17,228 bases of DNA from an uncultured Verrucomicrobia subdivision 3 bacterium. GTDB taxonomy: Bacteria > Verrucomicrobiota > Verrucomicrobiae > Limisphaerales > CAMLLE01. The translations under genes and the position numbers were made by a program. Below, piece after piece: positions 7,320 to 14,907 of the stretch; the first letter of the stretch is position 1, and each line of letters starts with the position of its first letter. The notes below the pieces were generated by a model. It was not told the origin of the DNA. It ran no database searches and saw only the letters and a program-made list of their open reading frames with translations. The stretch lies in contig CAMLLE010000011.1 in the NCBI GenBank assembly GCA_946480555.1, positions 1-17,228 on the forward strand, written 5' to 3'.

Positions 7320-7874
7320 TCATTTAAGAAGCATTCCCTCTTCACTCACGCGAACGGGATGATGCGTTCCGTTCTTGAACGTCACATCGTAATAGGTCAA
7401 ACCGCCAAGGTTGAATTTCTGAATAAAAGCCACTTCGCCTGACGGCGCGGCTTCCTGAATCTTCTTCACCGCAGGCGGTGGGAGATCGCTCAGCTTCAAT
7501 CCGCTGCTGCCACCACCGCTGATCGCACCAATGTCTTCCTGTCCTGCTCCGACCGCCACGCCGAAGGATTCAGGATAAAGCACGCTGCCATCCGGCGCCA
7601 CATACAGCGCGGGGAACCGCTCGCGATCCTGGAATGAGATGCGATACACAACCTGGCCGGATTCCGTCAGCTTCGTGATGTTTTCCATCTGCGCGGCGCC
7701 CACCTGTGCGCGCACGGTGGCTTGAACCGCGGGAGGCAACCCCGCGAACTTCTGTCCGGGAGACGAGAGCGGCTGGTGATAGGGATATTCGACGAACTGC
7801 GGTTCGCTCACGCAACCGTTGTTCAGCGCGATGATGAGCGCAGCGACTGGAAACAGATATTGGATTCGATTCAC
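7320..7874 (-). CDS. Putative lipoprotein with two PepSY-like repeats
   Basis: A 184-residue protein starting with GTG at 7874, fixed by a strong GAGGAGG four bases upstream; that site overlaps the stop codon of the preceding gene. The N-terminus MNRIQYLFPVAALIIALNNGC suggests a lipoprotein signal with Cys21, although NNGC is a weak lipobox. Two related segments follow: about 46-100 (LPPAVQATVRAQVG ... VYRISFQDRERFPALYVAPDGSVL) and about 130-184 (LPPPAVKKIQEAAP ... YYDVTFKNGTHHPVRVSEEG). Each has the helix-strand-strand pattern of PepSY-like domains: a short helix after LPP, a strand ending Y-x-I/V-x-F, and a closing x-x-DG/EEG strand. Function is unknown; PepSY domains are often found near peptidases or in the periplasm. 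It is the second gene of an operon with the gene at 8210. Confidence 0.72.
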   Translation of the reverse strand: MNRIQYLFPVAALIIALNNGCVSEPQFVEYPYHQPLSSPGQKFAGLPPAVQATVRAQVGAAQMENITKLTESGQVVYRISFQDRERFPALYVAPDGSVLYPESFGVAVGAGQEDIGAISGGGSSGLKLSDLPPPAVKKIQEAAPSGEVAFIQKFNLGGLTYYDVTFKNGTHHPVRVSEEGMLLK

Positions 7875-7886
7875 GGTTCCTCCTCA
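7875..7886 (-). promoter_or_regulatory. Ribosome binding site fused to upstream stop codon
   Basis: On the - strand the stop TGA of the first lipoprotein gene (7886-7884) continues as TGAGGAGGAACC directly into the GTG start at 7874. The overlap of stop and Shine-Dalgarno suggests translational coupling of the two lipoprotein genes. Confidence 0.7.
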
Positions 7887-8210
7887 ACGGGGCGGGTCAG
7901 GATTGGCAATCAGATTCCCGGCCACTGTGATGTAAAGCTTTGGATTCTTGCCTGGATTCGCGAAGGAGATCTCATAAACCTCCTGGCCGCTGCGCATGGT
8001 CCTGTCGATGTCCGCGATCTCCGCGTTCGGCGCGTGTTGAAGCAGCGCGCCGCGCACGGCGGGCGGCAGCGTATCGACGGTTGCCCCAGTAACCGGCCCG
8101 CCTGTGAGGACGTTGCGATCGTTCTCCGCGCTGCCACCCAGGTCATGGCGCGTCTCCGCGCAGCCGGCGGCAAGCAGTGCGGTCAGTAGCATTGCGAGGC
8201 TGGATTTCAT
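7884..8210 (-). CDS. Small lipoprotein with one PepSY-like domain
   Basis: A 108-residue protein. The frame is open from 8255, but ATG 8210 begins a textbook lipoprotein signal: MKSSLAMLLTALLAAGC, lipobox LAAGC with Cys17. The mature part has a linker and then one PepSY-like segment (about 47-101): LPPAVRGALLQHAPNAEI, then VYEISFANPGKNPKLYITVAGNLI. This closely matches the first repeat of the downstream gene, so the two probably arose by duplication. They are nine bases apart. The M48 protease gene is divergent, with starts 212 bases apart. No enzyme motif is seen; a binding, inhibitory or chaperone role in the envelope is possible but not shown. Confidence 0.72.
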   Translation of the reverse strand: MKSSLAMLLTALLAAGCAETRHDLGGSAENDRNVLTGGPVTGATVDTLPPAVRGALLQHAPNAEIADIDRTMRSGQEVYEISFANPGKNPKLYITVAGNLIANPDPPR

Positions 8211-8422
8211 AGGCGTTGTCGGAGTCAACCTAACTGCTGAAGCGGCTGGTTCCATGGGGTCAGATGCCCTGCGATGGAGGCATTCTCACTGCACTTCTCT
8301 GCGGGGCCAGGATAATTGTCGTGGTGCGGGTGCGTATATCAGTTCAGCCTGACAAAACTCTGCGGGATGTTCTGAATTGAATTTCGGATGGACTATGGTT
8401 CCTTAGCGCAGAAAGGAAATCC

Positions 8423-9223
8423 ATGAAGACCGCATTTGCCATCGCAGCTTTGTTGATCGCGCTGGGCACTGGTTGCTCCACCGTGCCGCTGACGGGACGC
8501 AGCCAACTCAATCTCGTTTCAGCTTCCCAGGAAATGCAGCTCGGATTGAGCAGCTTCGACCAGCTGAAGAAGGAGACGCCCATCAGCAGTGACCAAGCGG
8601 CAAACGCGCTGTTGCAGCGAGTGGGTAAACGGATCGCTGCCGTTGCCTCCAAAGACATGCCGAATGCTCAATGGGAGTTCGTGGTTTTTGAAAGCCCTGA
8701 GGCCAACGCGTTCTGCCTGCCGGGCGGGAAGGTTGGCATTTACACGGGCATCCTGTCCGTCACGAAGGACGAAGCGGGGCTCGCCACGGTGATCGGTCAC
8801 GAAGTCGCTCACGCGGTGGCTCGGCACGGTGCCGAACGGATGAGCGAAGCGATGGTGATGCAAACGGGCGGGCAAATGCTCGGCGCGGGTCTGTCGGCGG
8901 CAGACCCGAAATGGCAGCAGATCACGATGCTCGCGTATGGCGCCGGCACCAAGCTCGGCCGGGAGTTGCCGCACAGCCGCGCCCAGGAATCCGAGGCGGA
9001 TCACATCGGCCTGATGTATATGGCGCGCGCCGGCTACGATCCGAAGGAAGCGGTCAACTTTTGGAAGCGGTTCTCCGACCACAATCAGCAGCAAGGCGGT
9101 GGCGGCAATGGATTCCTTGCCCGATTTCTTTCAACACATCCGGTGGACAGCGTGCGCATCCAGCAGCTGCAGGAGTTGATGCCGAAGGCGGAAGCTGAGT
9201 TCGCTCGCAGCACAACGCGTTAA
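8423..9223 (+). CDS. M48-family zinc metalloprotease lipoprotein (BepA/LoiP-like)
   Basis: A 266-residue peptidase. The signal peptide MKTAFAIAALLIALGTGC has lipobox LGTGC (Cys18), placing the enzyme at a membrane facing the periplasm. The family segment STVPLTGRSQLNLVSASQE follows. The zinc site is H126-E127-V-A-H130, with the third ligand supplied by the ESEAD motif (189-193). The C-terminal STHPVDSVRIQQLQ (237-250) is the usual M48 end motif. Length and layout match the single-domain periplasmic M48 proteases such as LoiP/YcaL, which take part in envelope quality control; the TPR tail of BepA is absent. AAAGGA five bases ahead of ATG 8423 supports the start. It is divergent from the PepSY-like lipoprotein operon. 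Confidence 0.92.
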   Translation: MKTAFAIAALLIALGTGCSTVPLTGRSQLNLVSASQEMQLGLSSFDQLKKETPISSDQAANALLQRVGKRIAAVASKDMPNAQWEFVVFESPEANAFCLPGGKVGIYTGILSVTKDEAGLATVIGHEVAHAVARHGAERMSEAMVMQTGGQMLGAGLSAADPKWQQITMLAYGAGTKLGRELPHSRAQESEADHIGLMYMARAGYDPKEAVNFWKRFSDHNQQQGGGGNGFLARFLSTHPVDSVRIQQLQELMPKAEAEFARSTTR

Positions 9224-9279
9224 TCGCTGAAGCGAGCCGAAGACGCGGCGGAAACGCTTTCAGAAATCACATTAAGACT

Positions 9280-9306
9280 GTAGCGCCGCTCTGTGAGCGC
9301 CGCGCT
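9280..9306 (+). repeat. GTAG-headed REP-like hairpin
   Basis: GTAG (9280-9283) begins a bulged hairpin: AGCGC (9282-9286) with GCGCT (9302-9306), and inside it CGCTC (9287-9291) with GAGCG (9295-9299), loop TGT, with CC bulged at 9300-9301. It lies between two convergent genes (M48 and SDR). It resembles the GTAGCG elements elsewhere in the window. It could also help terminate transcription, but there is no T tract. Confidence 0.5.
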
Positions 9307-9360
9307 TCGTCATCGGTGATGCGTCCTGGCCGACGGTTCGGTCAGACGCGGGCCTCGGGT

Positions 9361-10305
9361 TCAAACCTTCTGACGGAAGTATTCGATGGTTTTCACCAGG
9401 CCGTCGGCGAGTTCTATTCTCGGTTCCCACTTCAAAAGCTTCTTCGCCTTGGTGATGTCAGGTCGCCGTTGCTTCGGATCGTCCTGCGGCAACGGTTTGA
9501 AGCTGATTTTGCTGCGCGATTTGGTGGCGCGTATGATTTCTTCCGCAAATTGCAGCATCGTGAGTTCAGTGGGATTCCCAATATTAACGGGCAAACCGTA
9601 GTCGCTCATCATCAGCCGGTAAATGCCTTCAATCAGGTCGGAGTAATAACAAAAGCTGCGCGTCTGTTTGCCGTCGCCAAAAACGGTGATCGGCTTGTTC
9701 TTCAACGCCTGGCTGACAAACGCCGGCACGACGCGCCCGTCGTTGATCCGCATGCGCGGACCGTATGTGTTGAAGATGCGCACAATCCGTGTTTCGACCT
9801 TGTGCTCGCGCTGATACGCCATCGTGATCGCTTCCGCGAAGCGCTTCGACTCATCGTAACAACCGCGCGGCCCGATCGTGTTCACGTTGCCCCAGTATTC
9901 TTCCGGCTGCGGATGCACCAGCGGGTCGCCATAGATTTCAGAAGTGGATGCAATGAGGAATCGCGCTCCTTTGTTTTTGGCGAGGCCGAGCGCCTTGTGG
10001 GTGCCGAGCGAACCGACCTTCAGCGTTTGGATGGGCAGTTCCAGATAATCGATCGGACTGGCGGGCGATGCGAAGTGCCAGACATAATCCACCGACCCGT
10101 CGAGAAACAGGAATTCCGTGACATCCTGTTCGATGAAACGGAAGTCACGATTGCCTGCCAGGTGCGCAATGTTGTCCACCGTGCCCGTGACGAGGTTGTC
10201 GATGCCGATCACGCGATGTCCGCGCTCGAGAAGGAGGTCGGTGAGGTGTGAACCGAGAAATCCCGCCGCCCCGGTCACCACAGAAACAGGTTTTGATTTT
10301 TTCAT
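9361..10305 (-). CDS. uxs: UDP-glucuronate decarboxylase-type SDR (UDP-xylose synthase-like)
   Basis: An extended short-chain dehydrogenase/reductase of 314 residues. It probably converts UDP-glucuronate to UDP-xylose through an NAD-bound 4-keto intermediate, supplying xylose for surface polysaccharide. The frame is open from 10455, but ATG 10305 gives [20 protein letters not shown] at the expected start. The dinucleotide-binding TGAAGFLG is at 11-18. [20 protein letters not shown] (77-96), [10 protein letters not shown] (119-128), [15 protein letters not shown] (145-159, with catalytic Tyr150 and Lys154), NTYGPRM and [15 protein letters not shown] are the segments typical of UXS enzymes. A related NAD-dependent sugar epimerase is the alternative. 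No Shine-Dalgarno is visible. The GH105-type gene is divergent from it. Confidence 0.88.
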   Translation of the reverse strand: MKKSKPVSVVTGAAGFLGSHLTDLLLERGHRVIGIDNLVTGTVDNIAHLAGNRDFRFIEQDVTEFLFLDGSVDYVWHFASPASPIDYLELPIQTLKVGSLGTHKALGLAKNKGARFLIASTSEIYGDPLVHPQPEEYWGNVNTIGPRGCYDESKRFAEAITMAYQREHKVETRIVRIFNTYGPRMRINDGRVVPAFVSQALKNKPITVFGDGKQTRSFCYYSDLIEGIYRLMMSDYGLPVNIGNPTELTMLQFAEEIIRATKSRSKISFKPLPQDDPKQRRPDITKAKKLLKWEPRIELADGLVKTIEYFRQKV

Positions 10306-10309
10306 CGCG

Positions 10310-10354
10310 CGTTGCGTTCGTTGCGTTAAGCCAGAGTGAATGCTCTGGAGCTTA
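10310..10354. promoter_or_regulatory. Tandem 9-nt repeat and hairpin in the uxs/GH105 divergent region
   Basis: Two exact tandem copies of CGTTGCGTT (10310-10318, 10319-10327) abut the uxs start. Next to them is the hairpin TAAG-CCAGAG-TGAATG-CTCTGG-AG-CTTA (10327-10354). These sit in the 5' untranslated region or promoter of uxs on the - strand. The role is unknown; direct repeats this close to a start codon could bind a regulator or influence translation. Confidence 0.35.
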
Positions 10355-10514
10355 GTGAAGTACGAGCCAGATTCAACATCCCGCAGGAACTCCCCTGGTT
10401 GAAATGACGCTTCTGCCAGGGATGGATTTCTCCGGAAGCGCGCCGTGCCGCCCACATTTTCACCCTCCTAGGGGATTGACCCGGCGGACTGTGCGCTCCC
10501 ATTCTGCGACTCGC

Positions 10515-11633
10515 ATGAAATGCGCAAATCTTCTCCCTCTGATCCTGCTGGCATTCACGTCTGCATGTGGAAGCATCGATACCAAGAATGCACGGCAAGC
10601 CCAAAAAGCTGAAGAAGCGAAAGCGATCCTCGCCGTAATGGAGCGCGTGGCCGACTGGCAGCTCGCCAACCCGAGCCGGCATCGCCCGACTGACTGGACT
10701 CAAGGCGCAGGTTATACCGGTTTCATGGCGCTCAGCAGAATCTCGGAAAATCCCAGATACGTGGAGGCGATGATTCGCATGGGCGAATCGAATCAATGGC
10801 GCCTCGGACGCCGTCCGTATCATGCCGACGACCACGTTGTCGGACAGACCTACGTTGAGCTCTACTTCCTGAAACGCGATCCGAAGATGATCGAACCGAT
10901 GCGCGCCTCGTTCGATCGCATCCTGGCGAATCCGCGAAACTTCCCGACCCTGGATTTCACCCAGCGTGGCATCGATGATCTCTGGTCCTGGTGCGATGCG
11001 CTGTTCATGGCGCCGCCCGCGTGGGTTGAGATGTGGAAAGCGACCGGCGAGGGCCGCTACCTGGAATTCGGCATCACAAATTGGTGGCGCACCTCGGCAT
11101 ACCTTTACGACACGAGCGAGCATCTTTATTTCCGCGACAGCACCTACTTCAACAAACGCGAGGAGAACGGCCGGAAGATTTTCTGGAGCCGCGGCAATGG
11201 CTGGGTGATGGGCGGATTGGTTCGCGTGATGAGCCACCTGCCGAAAAATCATCCCGAACGCCCGCGCTTCGAGCAGCAGTTCAAGGAAATGGCAGAAGCC
11301 ATTCTCAAGTGCCAGCAGCCCGACGGACTCTGGCGTTCGAGCCTCCTCGATCCGGAACATTATCCGCTCAAGGAGACGAGCGGATCGAGTTTCTACACCT
11401 ACGCGCTCGCGTGGGGCGTGAATGAAGGTTTGCTGGATCGCAAGCGTTTTGAACCCGCCGCGCGCAAAGCTTGGGCAGCGCTGGTGCAATGCGTGAATGC
11501 CGAAGGCAAACTGACGCACGTGCAGCCAATCGGCGCCGATCCCAAACGCTTCGATCCGGAGGCAACGGAAGTTTACGGCGCCGGCGCTTTTCTGCTGGCC
11601 GGCAGCGAAATGCATCGCTTGATCAGCAACTGA
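10515..11633 (+). CDS. GH105-type unsaturated glycuronyl hydrolase lipoprotein (YteR-like)
   Basis: A 372-residue (alpha/alpha)6-barrel protein of the GH88/GH105 class. These enzymes hydrolyse the 4,5-unsaturated uronic acid from oligosaccharides left by polysaccharide lyases, typically unsaturated rhamnogalacturonyl units. ATG 10515 was chosen over the upstream 10404 because it gives a lipoprotein signal, MKCANLLPLILLAFTSAC (Cys18). Signature segments: YHADDHVVGQ (102-111), WCDALFMAPPAW (159-170, where Asp161 corresponds to the catalytic Asp of YteR by motif), FWSRGNGWVMGG (223-234), QQPDGLW (267-273) and TSGSSFYTYALAWGVNEGLL (288-307). The length fits the family. It is divergent from uxs. 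Together with the fucosidases it suggests degradation of acidic, fucosylated polysaccharides, but no lyase is in the window. Confidence 0.87.
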   Translation: MKCANLLPLILLAFTSACGSIDTKNARQAQKAEEAKAILAVMERVADWQLANPSRHRPTDWTQGAGYTGFMALSRISENPRYVEAMIRMGESNQWRLGRRPYHADDHVVGQTYVELYFLKRDPKMIEPMRASFDRILANPRNFPTLDFTQRGIDDLWSWCDALFMAPPAWVEMWKATGEGRYLEFGITNWWRTSAYLYDTSEHLYFRDSTYFNKREENGRKIFWSRGNGWVMGGLVRVMSHLPKNHPERPRFEQQFKEMAEAILKCQQPDGLWRSSLLDPEHYPLKETSGSSFYTYALAWGVNEGLLDRKRFEPAARKAWAALVQCVNAEGKLTHVQPIGADPKRFDPEATEVYGAGAFLLAGSEMHRLISN

Positions 11634-11701
11634 TCGTCTGCCCCGAACCGCCCGCGTCCTCGCTTGCGTTCACTTCACGCTTGGGTAAACGTGTCGCCTC
11701 T

Positions 11702-12748
11702 ATGTTTACGGAAAGCGATGTGCGGAAAGCTCTCAGCGCGGTCAAGTATCCCGGTTATTCGCGGGACATTGTTTCATTCGGATTGGTGAAGGAAGTTTCG
11801 ATCGGCAATGGCGCCGTGAGCGTGGCGCTTCAACTGACCTCGAACAACCCCGAAGCCGCGCAGCAGATCAAGGCGGAATCCGAGCGCGCCTTGCGCAGTT
11901 TGCCCGGTGTGCAGGCAGTGCATGTTGAAGTCCGCCAGCAGACCGGCGCCGCCGCAACGGGCGGGGCGGCGGCGCAGCCGAATCGCGTTCCTGGAATCAA
12001 CCGCGTGATCGCCGTCGCCTCAGGCAAAGGCGGCGTCGGAAAATCCACCACCTCCGTGAACCTCGCATGTGCCTTGCAGCATCTCGGCGCGCGCGTGGGC
12101 TTGCTGGATTGCGACATCTACGGTCCGAGCATTCCGCTGATGATGGGCACGAATGAGCGCCCGACGCTCAGCGCCGACGAAAAGATGGTTCCGCCAGTGA
12201 AACACGGTGTGAAGCTGATGAGCATCGGTTTCCTGATCGATGGCGACCAACCGGTGATCTGGCGCGGGCCGATGATCATGAAAACCATCCAGCAATTCTT
12301 CACGTCGGTGGAATGGGGTGATCTGGATTTTCTGCTGGTCGATCTTCCGCCCGGCACTGGTGACGCCCAGCTTTCGCTTTGCCAAACCGTGCCGCTCGAT
12401 GGCGGCGTGGTGGTGACCACCCCGCAGGAGGCGTCGCTTGGCGTGGTCCGCAAAGGCATCGCCATGTTCGAAAAGGTGAATGTGCCGATCTTGGGAATTG
12501 TGGAAAACATGAGCTACTTCACGGCTCCCAATGGGGATCGTCTGGAAATCTTCGGACACGGGGGCGGGCGGGCAGAAGCGGAGCGCAAAGGGGTGCCCTT
12601 CCTGGGTGAAGTCCCCATCTTCACGGAAATCCGGGAAGGCGGGGATCGGGGAATCCCGATCGCGGTGTCGTCCCCCGACAAACCTGCCGGACAGGCATTT
12701 GTGCAGATCGCAAAAACCTTGCAGCAGCGATTTGGCCAGCGCGTGTAG
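11702..12748 (+). CDS. mrp: Mrp/NBP35-family P-loop ATPase (iron-sulfur carrier type)
   Basis: A 348-residue protein, probably an ATP-dependent Fe-S cluster carrier or scaffold in the cytoplasm. The start at 11702 matches the family N-terminus; the frame is open from 11471 but that part overlaps the GH105 gene. Residues 1-80 are a MIP18/DUF59-type domain (FTESDVRKALSAVKYPGYS...). The ATPase follows: deviant Walker A SGKGGVGKST (107-116), LLDCDIYGPSIP (134-145), LLVDLPPGTGDAQLSL (211-226) and VENMSYF (267-273). After VENMSYF most Mrp proteins carry a CxxC that binds the cluster; here the sequence is TAPNGDR, and the only cysteines in the protein are Cys123, Cys137 and Cys227. A linker rich in Ala/Gly (82-92) joins the domains. 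No Shine-Dalgarno is visible. Confidence 0.92.
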   Translation: MFTESDVRKALSAVKYPGYSRDIVSFGLVKEVSIGNGAVSVALQLTSNNPEAAQQIKAESERALRSLPGVQAVHVEVRQQTGAAATGGAAAQPNRVPGINRVIAVASGKGGVGKSTTSVNLACALQHLGARVGLLDCDIYGPSIPLMMGTNERPTLSADEKMVPPVKHGVKLMSIGFLIDGDQPVIWRGPMIMKTIQQFFTSVEWGDLDFLLVDLPPGTGDAQLSLCQTVPLDGGVVVTTPQEASLGVVRKGIAMFEKVNVPILGIVENMSYFTAPNGDRLEIFGHGGGRAEAERKGVPFLGEVPIFTEIREGGDRGIPIAVSSPDKPAGQAFVQIAKTLQQRFGQRV

Positions 12749-12762
12749 TTGATTTGGGTGAT

Positions 12763-12790
12763 TTGCAAACGGGCCGGAACTTCGTAGATT
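12763..12790 (+). promoter_or_regulatory. Possible sigma-70 promoter ahead of the 75-residue gene
   Basis: TTGCAA (12763-12768) and TAGATT (12785-12790) are separated by 16 bases, about 104 bases before ATG 12895. Each box matches the consensus at four of six positions. It is the best candidate in the 146-base gap after mrp, but such matches occur by chance. Confidence 0.25.
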
Positions 12791-12894
12791 CTGGCAGATG
12801 TTAGCCTGTGAAACTGGGTGCAGTTCGGGGCCAGAGTTTTGCATTGTCAGCTCCGCAAACCGTTCATAGAGTTCAACGTCAAAGACATCAGTTT

Positions 12895-13122
12895 ATGTCG
12901 GACCAAACCAACGAGCCCGCCCAGTCGAGCGATCTCTTGAAGAATTCGTCGCTCTACCGCGAGTTTCAAGCCGAGCGCGAAGAGATTCTCAAACACAAGT
13001 GGATCGAATCGGAAAAGGCCGGACGGGATATTGGGTTCGAGCGTGCACTGACGGACTGGATCATCAAGCATCGGTCCAAATGGCGCAAAGCCCGCCAGCA
13101 AGCAACCCTCGGAGCCAACTAA
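12895..13122 (+). CDS. Small hydrophilic protein of unknown function (75 aa)
   Basis: A 75-residue protein, MSDQTNEPAQSSDLLKNS..., rich in Glu, Lys and Arg, without signal or membrane segment, so probably cytoplasmic. Residues 16-70 look like a helical domain, with KHKWIESEKAGRDIGFERAL (33-52) followed by DWIIKHRSKWRKARQ. The pattern W-x-x-SE-x-AGRD-x-G reminds me of a short segment in DUF4032-type proteins, but this is from memory and uncertain. The frame is open from 12808; ATG 12895 was chosen because the upstream residues look like untranslated sequence. It precedes the pyr leader by 20 bases and may share a transcript with it. Confidence 0.6.
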   Translation: MSDQTNEPAQSSDLLKNSSLYREFQAEREEILKHKWIESEKAGRDIGFERALTDWIIKHRSKWRKARQQATLGAN

Positions 13123-13140
13123 ATTAACCAACCCGCGGTC

Positions 13141-13177
13141 GATCCTTTAAGGCTGCCCAGCGAGGCGGCGAAGGACC
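13141..13177 (+). promoter_or_regulatory. PyrR-binding RNA hairpin in the pyr leader
   Basis: Lower stem TCCTT (13143-13147) pairs with AAGGA (13171-13175). After an internal bulge, upper stem GCTGCC (13152-13157) pairs with GGCGGC (13164-13169) around loop CAGCGA (13158-13163). The order TCCTTTAA, CC-AG-GAGG, AAGGA is that of the PyrR-binding loop (anti-antiterminator) of Bacillus pyr leaders. PyrR bound to UMP is known to stabilise this hairpin and favour the downstream terminator. GGCTGCCC (13151-13158) could alternatively pair with GGACAGCT of the terminator's 5' arm, a plausible antiterminator. Confidence 0.82.
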
Positions 13178-13183
13178 TGATGA

Positions 13184-14724
<1,541 letters not shown>

Positions 14725-14747
14725 GAAATCCATCCAGCCTGGATTTC
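14725..14747 (+). terminator. Hairpin just after pyrB, possible terminator
   Basis: GAAATCCA (14725-14732) pairs with TGGATTTC (14740-14747) around a 7-base loop, starting directly after the pyrB stop codon. No T tract follows immediately (TTTT appears only at 14757), so it may stabilise the pyr mRNA end rather than terminate. Confidence 0.4.
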
Positions 14748-14761
14748 CATGCCTCGTTTTC

Positions 14762-14790
14762 GTAGCGGCGCCCCGGTAGAGCGGCGCCGT
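14762..14790 (+). repeat. GTAG-headed REP-like hairpin
   Basis: GTAG (14762-14765) begins a hairpin in which CGGCGCC (14766-14772) pairs with GGCGCCG (14783-14789) around a 10-base loop. GCGGCGCC occurs twice (14765 and 14781). It resembles the GTAGCG elements at 185, 9280 and 17213. It lies between pyrB and the LptD-like gene, inside a spurious N-terminal extension of the latter. Confidence 0.45.
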
Positions 14791-14907
14791 CGCGATCACC
14801 AGTTAATCGCTTCAAACCCGCTGCGGAATTCGTCGAGCGCACCCGGGCACGCGTCGAACCATTCTCCGCTTGGCAGTGCTGGCGCCATTTGCAAAGCTCC
14901 CGGCGCT

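Noticed and set aside
7305..7321. GAAGCGCTTC palindrome between convergent genes as a terminator
   Set aside because: A 10-base palindrome cannot form a proper hairpin loop and no T tract follows.
8349..8377. CTGACA with a weak CTGAAT 17 bases later as a promoter for the M48 gene
   Set aside because: The -35 is good but the -10 matches only three of six positions, so it is not reliable.
9316..10251. 311-residue + strand open frame opposite uxs
   Set aside because: The - strand encodes all UXS motifs; the + strand frame has none.
10476..10504. TTGACC as a -35 box ahead of the GH105-type gene
   Set aside because: No acceptable -10 box at 16-18 bases, and the proposed start codon is too close.
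10326..11615. 429-residue - strand open frame opposite the GH105-type gene
   Set aside because: The + strand protein carries GH105 motifs; the reverse frame is a codon-bias shadow.
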